Source: Eremomyces bilateralis CBS 781.70 (Eukaryota; Ascomycota; Dothideomycetes; Eremomycetales; Eremomycetaceae). Taken from it: a DNA stretch of 64,000 nt. Of the stretch, positions 10,710 to 22,032 are shown piece after piece. Below the pieces are notes generated by a model. That model had not been told where the DNA came from and made no database searches. It worked only from the letters and a program-made list of their open reading frames with translations. Position numbers and translations under genes: made by a program. Position 1 is the first letter of the stretch, and every line of letters starts with the position of its first letter. The stretch spans positions 24,280 to 88,279 of the forward strand of contig NW_022985087.1 in assembly GCF_010015585.1 (NCBI RefSeq), written 5' to 3'.

Positions 10710-11465
10710 ATGCGGCTTGCCCATATTCATCTGGCGGGATTGACGCGATATACTTGTGCCGCGGAGCTCCAGACACGACTTCTAGATCGATTCCACGCTC
10801 ACAAAGCCGACCCATCGAAGTACCCGCTACCAGACGCGACCATCCTCACCGCCGAATTCCATCCAGTATACACCTGCGGTCGTCGAGAGATTGGAAAGGT
10901 CAGGCCGGAGCAGATGGAGTATCTCAAAGCTGGAGGGAAAGCAGAGTTCCGTGAGGCTTCAAGAGGAGGTCAGACCACATTCCATGGACCTGGACAGCTA
11001 GTTGCTTATCCTATCCTGGATTTGAAGTCCCATGGAAAAGGCACGAGTCCCCGAGATTATGTCTGTAAATTGGAAGGGGTTATCATCAAGACCTGTCGAA
11101 ATTTTGGAATCGAAACCGAAAGAACCGAGCACACCGGAGTTTGGACAAAAGGTCATTCGCGGACCGAAGGGACCGTTGGACAAAAGAAAATTGCTGCCTT
11201 GGGGGTCCATATGCGCCGAAACATTACTAGCCATGGCATTGGCTTGAATGTCAATACGGATTTATGGTGGTTTCGACGAATCGTCGCATGTGGACTCGAT
11301 GGAAGGCTTACTACCAGTTTTGCCACGGAAGGGGTGGAGCACATCACCGTTTCGGAAGCTGCTGAAGTATTTGTTCGGCAAATGGCGGAGACGCTTGATG
11401 TCAAAGACATTTATAAACCATACAAGGACTCCGTCAAGGGCAGCGTTGCGCACGAGCGCATCTAG
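10710..11465 (+). CDS. LIP2: Lipoyl(octanoyl) transferase, mitochondrial
   Basis: It transfers octanoyl groups from octanoyl-ACP to lipoyl domains (glycine cleavage H protein and 2-oxoacid dehydrogenase E2), the first step of protein lipoylation in mitochondria. One exon of 251 aa starts at the ATG at 10710; the open frame continues upstream without another ATG. LipB signatures are clear: HPVYTCGRR (51-59), RGGQTTFHGPGQL (85-97), the catalytic lysine in KKIAALGVHMRR (K160) with SHGIGLNV after it, and the catalytic Cys in IVACGLDGR (C184). Length fits the family. No obvious presequence is seen, so an upstream targeting exon could be missing. It sits beside transposon debris yet is intact. Confidence 0.92.
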   Translation: MRLAHIHLAGLTRYTCAAELQTRLLDRFHAHKADPSKYPLPDATILTAEFHPVYTCGRREIGKVRPEQMEYLKAGGKAEFREASRGGQTTFHGPGQLVAYPILDLKSHGKGTSPRDYVCKLEGVIIKTCRNFGIETERTEHTGVWTKGHSRTEGTVGQKKIAALGVHMRRNITSHGIGLNVNTDLWWFRRIVACGLDGRLTTSFATEGVEHITVSEAAEVFVRQMAETLDVKDIYKPYKDSVKGSVAHERI

Positions 11466-11963
11466 AGCTCAGTCCAGCAGGATCTGCCTCAAATAATGGG
11501 GCTACAACTCTGTTGGCTGTCAGATCACCTACTAGTAAGAAGTCCTTTCCATTCTCGAATTTAGTTCATAGTTCAATTGTGTCCAATGGGTTGTCTACTG
11601 CAGGTACGAATACAGATCAAGGACGGCAATTGACTCAAATAGAACGAGATCGGGCTTGGCTATTACCATGTCGTCCGCAACCCAGAGTCCTCGGCTTCTA
11701 GCTTTGAACCCAATCAAGCGCTTGTCATCGGACTCAAAAACCACTTTCCCCCATCTAACTCGAGTCGATATCAACCAGGCTATGAGCCGTGCTGTAGGCG
11801 AAGTTTCTACTTAGCTCTGGTCATCCCTCATCAATTGCCGCTGATCTGGAAAACAGAAACTCCGTTCAGCCGCATGGTTAGATCCCTTGCTGGGGCCAAA
11901 CACCATCTCACTTTGTCGTCAGTCCTGCAAGTTGCGGCATATCGTACATTGAATCAGGATCTA
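11466..11963. other. Convergent intergenic region
   Basis: Spacer between the convergent LIP2 and phosphoketolase genes. Only short, unsupported ORFs are present; it must hold both 3' UTRs. No repeat was noticed. Confidence 0.5.
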
Positions 11964-14384
11964 TCATTCTGTTAGGACGTATCCCTGTGCGTAGGTTGAC
12001 TCCTTACCTTTCCCATGTTCGAGAAGGAAATCCTTCGCTTCCTTCACTCTGTCCTTGATGTACTTCAAATGTTTCGCCAAGTCCAGCTTCACCTTTTCAT
12101 TAGTTTTGGCACCGCCTTCAAGCGCGTAACGCGCCACATCATATCTGCTGACATTGTTGAGAAGCAGCATGTCGAATGGAGTCGTCGTACTCCCTTCTTC
12201 TCGATAACTCTCGATCGTAACTCGATCCAACCGAGACCTGCCGAACAACAATCCTCGAAGTTCCACAGCGTATCCGTGATAGTTGATATGTACCGGCCGG
12301 TTCGGTGGAAACAAAGCGTCGAAGACTTCATTCGTGAGGGAGTGCGGGTGGACACCTTCCGTTCCAAGCACCATGAGGTCGGTAACATTGACAACGCGTA
12401 CCCGAAGACTTGGCTCGAGATCTCGAAGCAATTCGGCGGCCTTGACAACTTCGAATGTGACCTCCGTTCCAATACCAACCAGAATGACGTCAGGGTTGAG
12501 TCCGTCATCGGTGCTCGCAAATTTCCAGACTCCTGCTCCGATGCGACAATGTTCGTCCGCTTCATCGGGTGTCAGGAAGACGGGTGACGGCTGCTTCGAT
12601 CCCACCATCAGATTGACGTAGTTCTTAGACCGGAGGCAGTAACGCAAAGTGCTCAGGAAACAATTCGCATCCGGTGGAAGAAATACTCGGGCAGCACTGG
12701 GCTTCAGGTTCAGTACGGCACCAATGAAGGAAGGGTTCTGATGAGAAAACCCATTGTGTTCCTGCCTAGTCCACGTACTGGTCTCGATGTAATTAATGGA
12801 GTGGACATCCCCACGCCATTCCACCTCTTGAGCGATCTTGATGAATTTGGCATACTGCACCATCATGGTGTGAACAATCCCGAGAAAACTTTCATATGAA
12901 GCAAAAATTCCGCAACGTCCCGTCAATGTATAGCCCTGGAGAAAACCCTGGCAGTTGTGTTCCGAAAGGACTTCAATGACTCGACCCCCTCGGTTATTCG
13001 AGAACTGATCCCACTGGAAGTTTCGGTTCGTAACGTCAAAGACGGGAGTGATTTTGTTGCTTTCAAGTTCGTCAGGACAAAGAAGCCGGATCGAGTGTGG
13101 ATTCGCTTGGAAGATTCGACTCATATACTGTCCCACAGCCTGCATGGCACTCATCTCGCTCCCTTTCTCACTGCCATCGTCTCTCCAATCTGGCACCTTA
13201 AGCTCCTCCAAACTGTTGAAGGACTCCTTGACCTGGCCTAACTTTTTGCTATCTTCCGGGATGATGCGGAGAATGCTGTCCGATGGCTTGCCTTCAGGCA
13301 ATTTCTGATGTACATCGTAGCTGGAAAGCCAATCTTTCAGAGTCTGGAGATGCCCTTCATCCGTCTTGGCTTTTGCAAGAGGCACTTGATGGGAGTGGAA
13401 TGACCCTTCGATGATTTTTCCATCCACTTCTTTTGGGCCTGACCACCCTTTCGGTGTTCGCATGATGAGGAGGGGCCACCTGGGTTTAGTGATGGGTTTG
13501 TCATTGCGTGCCGCCGACTGGATCTTTCGAATCTCGGTCAACGCCCATTCCATGGAAGCCGCCATGTCTTCGTCGATGCGGTCGAGATTCTCAACGAATC
13601 GAACCTGGTAACCGTACCCGGAGAAAAGTGCGGCCAGCTCTTTCTTGTCCATGCAACCAAAGATGGTACGCTCACTGATTTTGAAACCATTGACATGAAG
13701 GATAGGAAGGACTGCTCCGGACTCTTTTGGGTCGATATACTTGTAGCCATGCCATGCCGTTGCAGTCGGTCCTGTTTCGGCTTCTCCATCCCCAATCACG
13801 CACGCAACGATGAGGTCGGGCTTGTCCATGACTGCTCCAAAAGAAACCGACAAAGCATACCCCAGCTCTCCTCCTTCATGAATCGCGCCCGGTGTTTCTG
13901 CATTGATATGGCTGGGAAATCCTCCAGTGACTGAAAATCGAGAAATAAGATTGTGCAGACCTCTCTTGTCTAGACTGTATTCTGGATAGAACCTTGATAT
14001 TGACCCTTCAAGCCACAGGGTAGCAAGCATGGCCGGCGCACCATGTCCTGGACCGACCACATAGATCATTTGAAGATCATGTTTTCGAATGAGGAAGTTC
14101 AAATGAGCGTGAACAAGAATCAGTCCTGGACATGTTCCCCAATGCCCTAGAAGGCGTGGTTTGACGTGGTCGAATTGTAGTTCTTGTTCTAGGAGCACAT
14201 TATCCTTCAGAAATATCATAGCAGCCGCAATGAAACAAGCGGCCGCTCGGAAGTTCTCCAGTCCGACTCTTGCATCTTCGGGCAGGTCTGGTTTCTCGAT
14301 TATGATAGCAAGTTCCTGGACGCCCTCAGGGAGATGAGATGGTAGCGGCTCAGGATTTGGACGTTTAACAACCTCCACAGGCAT
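11964..14384 (-). CDS. Phosphoketolase (xylulose-5-P/fructose-6-P)
   Basis: A ThDP-dependent enzyme that splits xylulose 5-phosphate or fructose 6-phosphate with phosphate to acetyl phosphate plus glyceraldehyde 3-phosphate or erythrose 4-phosphate, in the cytosol. A single exon of 806 aa from the ATG at 14384 matches the family's usual length of about 800. Visible marks are GHWGTCPG (80-87), GPGHGAPAM (111-119), EGGELGYALS (170-179) and the ThDP/Mg site GDGEAETGP (198-206). The end ELRGLLFGR..GSTTTPFDMLLLNNVSRYD is also typical. In fungi this enzyme feeds acetyl-CoA through acetate kinase or acetyltransferase; neither partner is in the window. It is the longest intronless gene here, which may hint at old acquisition from bacteria, known for the family in fungi. 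Confidence 0.95.
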   Translation of the reverse strand: MPVEVVKRPNPEPLPSHLPEGVQELAIIIEKPDLPEDARVGLENFRAAACFIAAAMIFLKDNVLLEQELQFDHVKPRLLGHWGTCPGLILVHAHLNFLIRKHDLQMIYVVGPGHGAPAMLATLWLEGSISRFYPEYSLDKRGLHNLISRFSVTGGFPSHINAETPGAIHEGGELGYALSVSFGAVMDKPDLIVACVIGDGEAETGPTATAWHGYKYIDPKESGAVLPILHVNGFKISERTIFGCMDKKELAALFSGYGYQVRFVENLDRIDEDMAASMEWALTEIRKIQSAARNDKPITKPRWPLLIMRTPKGWSGPKEVDGKIIEGSFHSHQVPLAKAKTDEGHLQTLKDWLSSYDVHQKLPEGKPSDSILRIIPEDSKKLGQVKESFNSLEELKVPDWRDDGSEKGSEMSAMQAVGQYMSRIFQANPHSIRLLCPDELESNKITPVFDVTNRNFQWDQFSNNRGGRVIEVLSEHNCQGFLQGYTLTGRCGIFASYESFLGIVHTMMVQYAKFIKIAQEVEWRGDVHSINYIETSTWTRQEHNGFSHQNPSFIGAVLNLKPSAARVFLPPDANCFLSTLRYCLRSKNYVNLMVGSKQPSPVFLTPDEADEHCRIGAGVWKFASTDDGLNPDVILVGIGTEVTFEVVKAAELLRDLEPSLRVRVVNVTDLMVLGTEGVHPHSLTNEVFDALFPPNRPVHINYHGYAVELRGLLFGRSRLDRVTIESYREEGSTTTPFDMLLLNNVSRYDVARYALEGGAKTNEKVKLDLAKHLKYIKDRVKEAKDFLLEHGKGKESTYAQGYVLTE

Positions 14385-15102
14385 GGTTTCTTCTTCACAA
14401 CAGTCGATGTTTTGTAGTTTAGTGTTGAATATGACTCAAGAGAATTTCTCTAAGCATGAACAAACTCTGACTTTGAATGGAGGTGAAATCGAAATAATTT
14501 GGCCTCGGATGCCAGGTTCTGAAACTTGGTGAGTTGTTGATATCACAATGAAATGTGGATCATTCTCAACACACGGTTCGTTGACAAATGTCCAGCTTTT
14601 GAAATGCAGGTAATAGGGTATAAAGGTCACAGTGGAGTCTTGTCAAATTGTGATAGTGGAATCTAAAGCTCATTTTGAGTCCTGGTATGCAGGTTCGCGT
14701 TTGACGTCATAGTATGGTCATAGGTGGACAAGCTTATGCAGAGCCTAGGTGTTTACCTTGCACGATTTGGCAACGCAAGTGGGATCTACCGACCTGTAAC
14801 TCTATGAACTTGTATCTGGAATGTCCGGATGGTCTTCTCAAGCCTTGCACACATATCAGCTATCTTACTACCAGACTTCGCTGTTTCCTCAGTTATATCC
14901 TATTCATTCAAGTTTTCGCGAACCGATTTGGAGTAATTTCCGAGCCCGTAGCATGGAACAAGGTCTGAGACCATTCTGGAAATCCTCAGTTTCTGGCGGC
15001 GCAGTTCTGAAAGTTTGGAAGAGCATGTCAACCGGGTTGGAATCAGCTAGATTCTCTATGAAGATACTGTAATTCGAATCTGGCCCTGCTATAACGCCCC
15101 TC
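14385..15102. other. Intergenic upstream of phosphoketolase
   Basis: Holds the phosphoketolase promoter and the 3' end of the SDR gene. No supported ORF, repeat or clear TATA box in the right orientation. Confidence 0.4.
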
Positions 15103-16342
15103 TCAATCTCCTAGTGGATATGCATGTAGCACCTGGCCATAATAGAGTTCGGCGTCCTTGCTGGCCAAAAAGACGAAGCTCGGAGCGATCTCGCTTGGTT
15201 GTCCCGGTCGACCAATACGGGATTCCTCCCCAAATCCTTCCATTTGTTCGGCAGGACGGGAGGCGACTTGGATTGGGGTGTGTACTGGACCCGGAGCCAC
15301 ACAATTGACCCGAATGCCCTTTTTGACTAGCTGTACTGCTAAAGCCCGAGTGAACGAGACAATCGCGCCCTTAGTGGCAGCATAGTCAACCATAGAAGCA
15401 GTTCCACGAAAGGCAACAGTGGAGCTTGTGTTGATGATGCTAATATTGATTAGCGGAGGGTTTGAGTGAATGAATCTCGCCAATGTGGACATGATAGATG
15501 AACCGAACGATTTAAGTGCCACAGTCGCTGAATCCAGCCGCAGAGAAGAATAGGACGACTGAAAATCGACGAGTGCTTTCCAAAGCATCGCGAATACTGA
15601 CTGGCTCATACTGGTAAAAGAGTCGAACGTACCTGGAGCCTTTTGGCATATGAGGAAGAGCATACTTCGTTATCGCGAACATTTGGAGGATGTTGCTTCG
15701 GAATGTGCTCTCGACATTGTCCAAATCGATATCAGCAAAATCAGGGCACATGATCTGCTTTGATGCATTGTTCACAAGAACATGGAGCTTGCCAAATCTG
15801 AGATGAAGTTAGCGTCTTTCGTGGAATCTTCCTAAATTCCAAAAGGATTTGGATGGCCCACTTATCAACATGCTTCTGCACGGCTTCTTTGCAGGTAGCA
15901 TTGTCCATCAGGTTCCCTGGAACAAGTAGACATTCCCTTCCTTCCTTTTCCACCAGCTTCTTGGTCTCTTGAGCATCATCCTTTTCCTCAGGGAGGAATA
16001 CAATCGTGACATCCGATCCCTCCCGAGCAAACAATACTGCAACGGAACGACCAATTCCAGAACTGCGAGTATAAGCCATGATTCAATTGCAACGATAAAA
16101 CACTCACTCTCCACCAGTGATCAATATCTTGTTTCCCTTGAGCTTTCCCGCAGCAGCGTACTCAACAAAGCCGCCCTCACCTTCAAGAGCAGTAGGTTCA
16201 CTTTTCGGCTGCATGTGGGTCTCCTTTCTGGGAGAGGTTAGAGAGTTGGACTGCATCGGATCAGGACATACCCAGGTTGATCCTGAGCTTGAGCCTTGGC
16301 GATAGGCTCGAATTTGCCTTGCTGGCCAGCTTGAGATGACAT
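15103..16342 (-). CDS. Short-chain dehydrogenase/reductase
   Basis: An NAD(P)-dependent oxidoreductase with a Rossmann fold; substrate unknown. Five exons join in consistent phase: 16342-16272, 16227-16108, 16062-15862, 15797-15633, 15439-15103, giving 297 aa. The cofactor motif TGGDSGIGR is formed only across intron 2. Also present are VNNASK, the catalytic Ser in IINTSSTVAF, YAATK (catalytic Tyr/Lys) and the C-terminal GQVLHAYPLGD. The leader MQPKSEPTALEGEGGF..AAGKLKGNKILITGG is typical of the YghA/glucose-ribitol dehydrogenase-like clade. Intron 4 (15632-15440) is 193 nt, three to four times the others, and intron 3 uses a GTGGGC donor. All expected domains are intact. It lies in tandem downstream of nothing obvious; coupling to the phosphoketolase is not shown. 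Confidence 0.88.
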
Positions 16343-17486
16343 GATGAATTGAAAAGTGCCCGCCAAAGTTATGAATGAAATCGACAAATGTTTGACAGAG
16401 AATTTACAACTACGGAAGTAAGTTATGTAGAAGTCTGACTGATAACTTTCTATGGTGATCCCGCATCACAACTACGTCACTCCAAGCAATGATCACATTA
16501 GCTCTATGGAATTGTAACCAGCCGCAGTAAAGTAATTCCTCAAATAATAGTGTTTTCCATGGTACTCAGTATGACTGCCAATTAGCTAGGGCTTGATCCT
16601 GTCCTCGTTATGTTCGCCATCATCGAGCGCCTCCACGGAGCAGATAGTCTCACCACTCTATATCCCAAAGATGCTGGGTATACTCAGGGAATTACTCACC
16701 CAGCATATCTTTTGCCGCAGCCATTTCGATTGAAAGAGTGTAGATCATCAGACCGTGTCTCCCTCGCGATAAATGTACCATTCAGAGGGTCCTTGTAATA
16801 TGAAATGGGCTACTATAGTAGAGTTTGGAGAAAACGACCGGGGTGGAAGCCCACGGCAAGATACATTTTACTTCAACTTTATCGTATTGGGACTGGGTGC
16901 GGGCGCTGTCCAACCAGCAAGTGCCAAGTCCTCCTGGGACCTACTTGGTCCTGGATATTGGGCAACCAGGGAGACGCGGTTGTTCTAGTTGTACCCGGCG
17001 GACGCCCTTTGAGAGGAACGGGCAGCCCAGCCGGTAAGTAGTGTCTTGTTGAATGTTGATCGTTTTGGTGTGTCAATCAATCACGGAAACAATAGGATAC
17101 CTGTTCAGAGGCAGTGAGATGCTTGTATTCGGTCAGAAGTACATAGTTTACCTTGACGGCCTGACGGGTATATATACCCAGGCTTATGCAATCTTATGTA
17201 ATTTACAAGGTGCAGTGACTAAGTAATAGCCGCGGATTTCCGACATGTCTGCTCCGGGCCCATACATTTCGCAAGGGAAGCATGGGATCGGAAATCAATG
17301 ACAACATATTCTCGGGTGAGTTTGAAAGGGATCCTGATGGTAACATTTTTAATGCTGCCGGCCATCGAACGGAATCTGATGCTCAGCCGCTCAGGTACGT
17401 GGGTGATTGTACCTGTCACATGGAGGTCACCTGACTTCAGTGTGTGTTTGGTCACGTGGTTTGTGTTTGCTCGGAGATATCTATTG
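16343..17486. other. Intergenic, SDR upstream region
   Basis: Contains the SDR promoter and about 1 kb without a credible gene. Several ORFs of 60-80 codons at 16610-17076 overlap in different frames and show no family features. Confidence 0.4.
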
Positions 17487-18277
17487 TTTACCTCAGCAAG
17501 CTCAGGCCATTTGTGGTCGTGCCAAGGCACCGGAGTGGGACTATACCTAATCGGTAAGTCACATGCACTCCTCGAACAAATAGTTTACCTCAGCAAGCTC
17601 AGGCTATTTGTGGTCGTGCCTGAGGCAACAAACCACACTATACCTAATCGGTCAATGCAGTTCTCGAACAAATAGCCTGAGGATTCTGTCAATGGTTCAC
17701 ACTGACTGTTCGATAATTTTCATGTGTTTTTCACGATTTTGGAAACCTCACTTTTGCATATTCTTCAATAACAACACAAGGACTTATTATAATTGCCCTT
17801 AAATTCACTGGGCTGTGCAGCAAGATATACTTTATCTAGAATTTGAATTTTTTCCACTCCGGATGCTTGTGGCTTGCAAAAAATGCTGATATGTAAGGAA
17901 CCAAATTGCATCAGAATCGTCAACCAACCACCGCAGTTCGAGTACCAGTTCGTAGCTATTCTCTGCTCTCTGGAGACGTTGGGTTCAGTCGTACGCTGCG
18001 CCGAGAGGAGGTTCGATCTGAAATCGTCCAAGTTTCACTGGGTTGTCAAGAAACGATAGAGGATTCGATTGAACGTGTCAATTTTACTGTGTGATAGCTC
18101 GTTGTGGAGGAAAACGAGGTTGAAGTGATTAAATTGCTCTCATACAAACGATCTCGACTCAGGCCGAAAATCAATGACAGGATCCTCAGGCTATTTGGTA
18201 GAGGACCATACCAATTAGGTATAGCGCGGTTCGTTGCCTCAGGCACTACCACGATGGCCTGAGCTTGCTGAGGTAAA
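17487..18277. mobile_element. MITE-like element with about 110-bp terminal inverted repeats
   Basis: The left terminus beginning TTTACCTCAGCAAGCTCAGG is present twice in direct order, 17487-17583 and 17584-17694. An inverted copy lies at 18171-18277, ending CCTGAGCTTGCTGAGGTAAA. The arms share internal blocks such as GTGCCTGAGGCAAC and CTATACCTAAT. The core (about 17695-18170) has no transposase motif. The structure is that of a non-autonomous DNA transposon of about 700 bp whose left arm has been duplicated. Target-site duplication could not be assigned. Confidence 0.75.
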
Positions 18278-18294
18278 TAAACCTTGAGTCACTT

Positions 18295-18533
18295 CCTCCG
18301 GGGGGGACGAAATTGAGTTACGTTTCTTGGCATTCCCCTATGCACAGTTCCCACGATCTTAACCAGAACGCGGCGGAGAATTCACCAAAACAGACCTCTA
18401 GTAGTTGCTTAGTTAGGAAAAGAGTATACTTTTTGGTATTATGCTGTTTTTGAGCGAATTGGGCCTGCCTGTGATGGTGGTGATGGTTGGGGGAATGCCA
18501 AGAAACGTAACTCAATTTCGTCCCCCCCGGAGG
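18295..18533. mobile_element. Foldback element with perfect 44-bp inverted repeats
   Basis: 18295-18338 and 18490-18533 are exact reverse complements over 44 bp, including a seven-base G/C run. They enclose a 151-bp loop with a short CACCATCACCACCATC-type simple repeat on one strand. The element starts 18 bp from the MITE-like element at its left. Just outside the right arm, ACCTTGAGTTCCT followed by AAGGCA repeats (18550 and 18584), and ACCTTGAGT also occurs at 18281. Confidence 0.8.
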
Positions 18534-18609
18534 CTTCGTTCCTTAAGGCACCTTGAGTTCCTAAAGGCAAAGCGGCGGCATAGACCTTGAGTTCCTCAAG
18601 GCATGAAAG

Positions 18610-19359
18610 TGGTTCTCGCAACTTCTGCGATCAAACCGCCTCAGGGGGAGGCAGAAAACTTTGACAATACAGAATTAGGACGACTAAAGATTCATAATCA
18701 TAGAAATCTTGTAGGAAAAGCCAGAAAGAAGACTAGCATCCAGTTTACATATCCGATTTAACGGCGCCCGACAAGTCAACGATCGCCTAAAATCAAACAT
18801 GTTTTTTGGACTTGTTGGGGATTGGGTCAGTCTAATGAATTCCCCTCCAGTGGAACATCAATTTGGTGGCTTTCAGAACTGCTAGGGGTCAGTAAATAAG
18901 CGTCGTGGATAGAGTGTGACGTTTAGAACAGCTGCTGTAATTAATAGGAGGAGTGGAGGGTTAGAAACTCAGATTTGCATAGTTGTCCCATCCATGTCCT
19001 TGGGTTCCGCGGAGCAAGTGCTTGTTACAACAGCATTAACTAGGCTTCTGCGGGGAAATATTTAATTACCCAGTGGTTGCATCGTTAGTGGGAGACCCGG
19101 ATCCCCGAGGTACCCTCCACTATTTTTAGCCCATGTTATCTCAGCCACGTATGCTAATTGCTAATGGCTTATAAATATCAATGGCTTGAAGGCTTTTACG
19201 GTGAAGCCATGTAGTAACCCCATGTTGGCCGACTGCTATTTACTGTCATGAGACCCTCCCCAAATTCCGCGACGGTGTCAATCTCTCCTTGGTTTCGTTT
19301 AGAATCTCATATGCGAGTCCCATGATTTTACATGTTTCGTTCAGTTGGTTTGGCTATCA
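18610..19359. other. Intergenic, GT90 gene upstream region
   Basis: No supportable gene or repeat. It holds the presumed promoter of the glycosyltransferase gene; no TATA box stands out. Confidence 0.4.
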
Positions 19360-21944
19360 ATGGCTTTCTTTGGCCTTTCCTCCCGGGTTAATCTTGTCTT
19401 TATTGCTACGGCCGTATGCATTGTCTCGAATATCGGGCTTCGACTGAACAATGGCTTCGAAACCGAAATGTACTCCGAGTTCTTCTGCTGGACTCTATTA
19501 TCGGTCTTGTGGCAGTCCAGAAGATTCGTGGAGATACCAGTCGCAGATTTTGATTTGCGACTATCTCCCGCGGAAGCAACGGCGCTGGCGACAGGTATCA
19601 GTGCCAGTTCCCTCTTCCGTGGTATTGAGGATGTTGGCTGGATAAGTGTATGAATCCTCTACAGAGTGAGACGTTGTTCTGACGCATTGCTTTCGTCGTA
19701 GCCACTTTTAACCCTTTCGTTAATGGGTTACCGTCTGTTTCTGAACGACTCTGGCCTCCCCTCATGGACCAATGTATCGACTTCATGGCTTTCTTCTCTT
19801 AGAAACATATCGAACTTGTTCCGGTCATTCTGGACTGCGACTCCGATTGCCATCGTCTCCTCCTTCAGCTTGTTGCGCGATCCCTCAGGTCCCAAGCTTA
19901 TCCTGTCTATGTCCTTTCTTGCATCCCAGCTTGCAATATACATACCCATCACGAGGTCCATAGACGCCCTAAAAAAAAACTCAGGGAAGGAACGGCTATC
20001 AGGTGGCATTAGACATGTAGGATTGCGTGTACTGTTGATTGCGCCTGTGCTTGCACTTTCAGTCGTTATTGGGTCAAGAGGTGCAATAGAGTTGGACCGG
20101 CCTGTCGTTGATATAGTTGAGGCCAGTGTTCTAAAAGTTTTGTCGTGGGCTTCTCTGCTCTACATTGTACGTCTGCGGTTTGACTTTTGTCCATGATTCG
20201 TCTGAGTACTGAAGCTTTCCAGGTAAATAAGGAGGTCTTGGTCGAGGCCGCTACAATAATTTCCACTGTTTCCTTTTGCGCTGCTTACTATCCTCTTTTT
20301 AATGGAATTCAAGCGTTGTATCCTGTAGTTCCGGCAGTACTGGCGCTTTATCAAATTGTTCATTTCGCGACAAAGTCATTTAACGCGCGGCATGCGGTTT
20401 TCATATTCGTTCTCTTACTTTGTCTAGGCGCTACTCCATATATCACGCATGTCCTAAAATCCCCTTTGCAAGTCAGCGAGCATCCGATCGAGATTCTCAT
20501 CCAAAAGTTCACAGAAGACTTCAGCTCAGTCTTAACGCGCCAGTCTTCTACCGTGGAGGAGGCTCGTCAGAATTACCGAGCTCGATATGGAAGATCTCCC
20601 CCGGAAGGGTTTGATGGGTGGGTCACATTTGCCCTCGAACGCCTCTCACCCCTAATTGACGACTTCGACTCGATTGATGAGTCTCTTCGACCATATTGGA
20701 AGTTCAGTGGGGCTCAATTGAGGACCAATCTTCAGGACGCGTTAACCAATCCGGATTCCAGACTCATGACCTTCTCTTTCAAAGAAGGCTTGACTGGTCT
20801 CGGCAACAGTGGATGGATTGGAAATGAACTCGATTCCATGCTAAGAGGTGCCGGGCTTCCCGATTTACAAATGACAATCAATCAACTCGATGAGCCCCGA
20901 GTGTTGCTTTCTCGTGAGCCTGAGGTCGAACACGACGTTCAATTCTTTGACTCCAGTCGAACATCGAACTGGGACCTCATGGTTGAGTCATGCGAAGGGG
21001 TATATTCACCATCTCATCCTCGAACCCCACTTGACACATTTGGGTTGCCATTTGTCCAGCATGCAGATCACGAGACGGATCTCTGTCGGCATCCCGAATT
21101 CAAGTCTCTCCATGGATTCCTTGATTCACCAGAGACTTTCATATATACAAACTCGGCTGTCCCGGTGTTCTCCCAAGCGAAGCCTTCTACCTTTTCTGAT
21201 ATACTCTATCCGAGTCCATTCTACAGTGCTTTATATAGCCAGGGACATTACAATGAAAACGATGATCCTCCCTGGTCAGACAAAAAAAATCGACTGTACT
21301 GGGCAGGCTCCACTACCGGCAGCCACCAAGCTAGTACATGGAAATCCCATCATCGACAGCGGTTCATCGCATTGGTTAATAGCCTTGATAACTCCACACA
21401 TACGTTCCTAATCGAGAGCAAACCTGGGAATTGGGTCCCGACAATGTCCCATGAGATCTTCTCTCAACTCTATGACGCCAAATTCACCGACGTCATCCAA
21501 TGCGAAGGGGCAACTTGTGATGAAGAGAAGGGGTTTTTCCACCTAGAAGAGCGTGAAGGATATGGTACAGCCTTCAAAAATCATTTTCTCTTTGACCTGG
21601 ACGGGAACTCGTTCTCTGGACGGTACTATACACTGTTGCGGTCCCGGTCAGCTGTACTCAAACAAACCATCTTCCGGGAGTGGCATGATGACCGGCTTGT
21701 ACCATGGGTACACTATATTCCAATAAGCCTCAGTCTACATGAGTTGCCTGAGGTAATGCGATATTTCGCTTTAACAGATGTCGGAATAGAAGCAGCAAGG
21801 AAGATTGCAGAGCAAGGCAGGGAGTGGCAGCACAAGGCCTTACGATTACAGGATATGAGTGTCTATTTATATCGGCTATTGTTAGAATACGCCAGACTGC
21901 TGGATACGTTAAGACCAGCTGGAGAATATGATAAAATTGAGTAG
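19360..21944 (+). CDS. GT90 (CAP10-like) glycosyltransferase, multi-pass membrane
   Basis: Family GT90 includes the Cryptococcus capsule protein Cap10 and beta-1,2-xylosyltransferase; the enzyme probably glycosylates wall or secreted glycans in the Golgi. Exons 19360-19647, 19702-20166 and 20223-21944 join in phase 0 to 824 aa. The first 350 residues hold several hydrophobic segments (for example VNLVFIATAVCIVSNIGL, VLLIAPVLALSVVIGSR, AVFIFVLLLCLGATPYI). The luminal catalytic part follows, with KKNRLYWAGSTTG (about 604) and YGTAFKNHFLFDLDGNSFSGRY then LLRSRSAVLKQ and EW (about 695-740), hallmarks of GT90. The start at 19360 is the first ATG after an in-frame stop at 19300; an extra upstream exon is possible. 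Donor substrate is unknown. Confidence 0.87.
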
Positions 21945-22032
21945 CTGTTGAGATTTGAAGATCTGAAGTTCATCAGATTCAGCTAGACCGGTAGTGAGAG
22001 CTTTCCCACGCCCAATGCTATTTGGAATTCGA

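Noticed and set aside
12015-12587. 190-codon plus-strand ORF inside phosphoketolase
   Set aside because: Antisense shadow of a well-supported enzyme gene, no domain.
18281-18558. ACCTTGAGT as a 9-bp target-site duplication of the foldback element
   Set aside because: The same string is part of a local tandem repeat (18550 and 18584), and the positions are not symmetrical about the arms.
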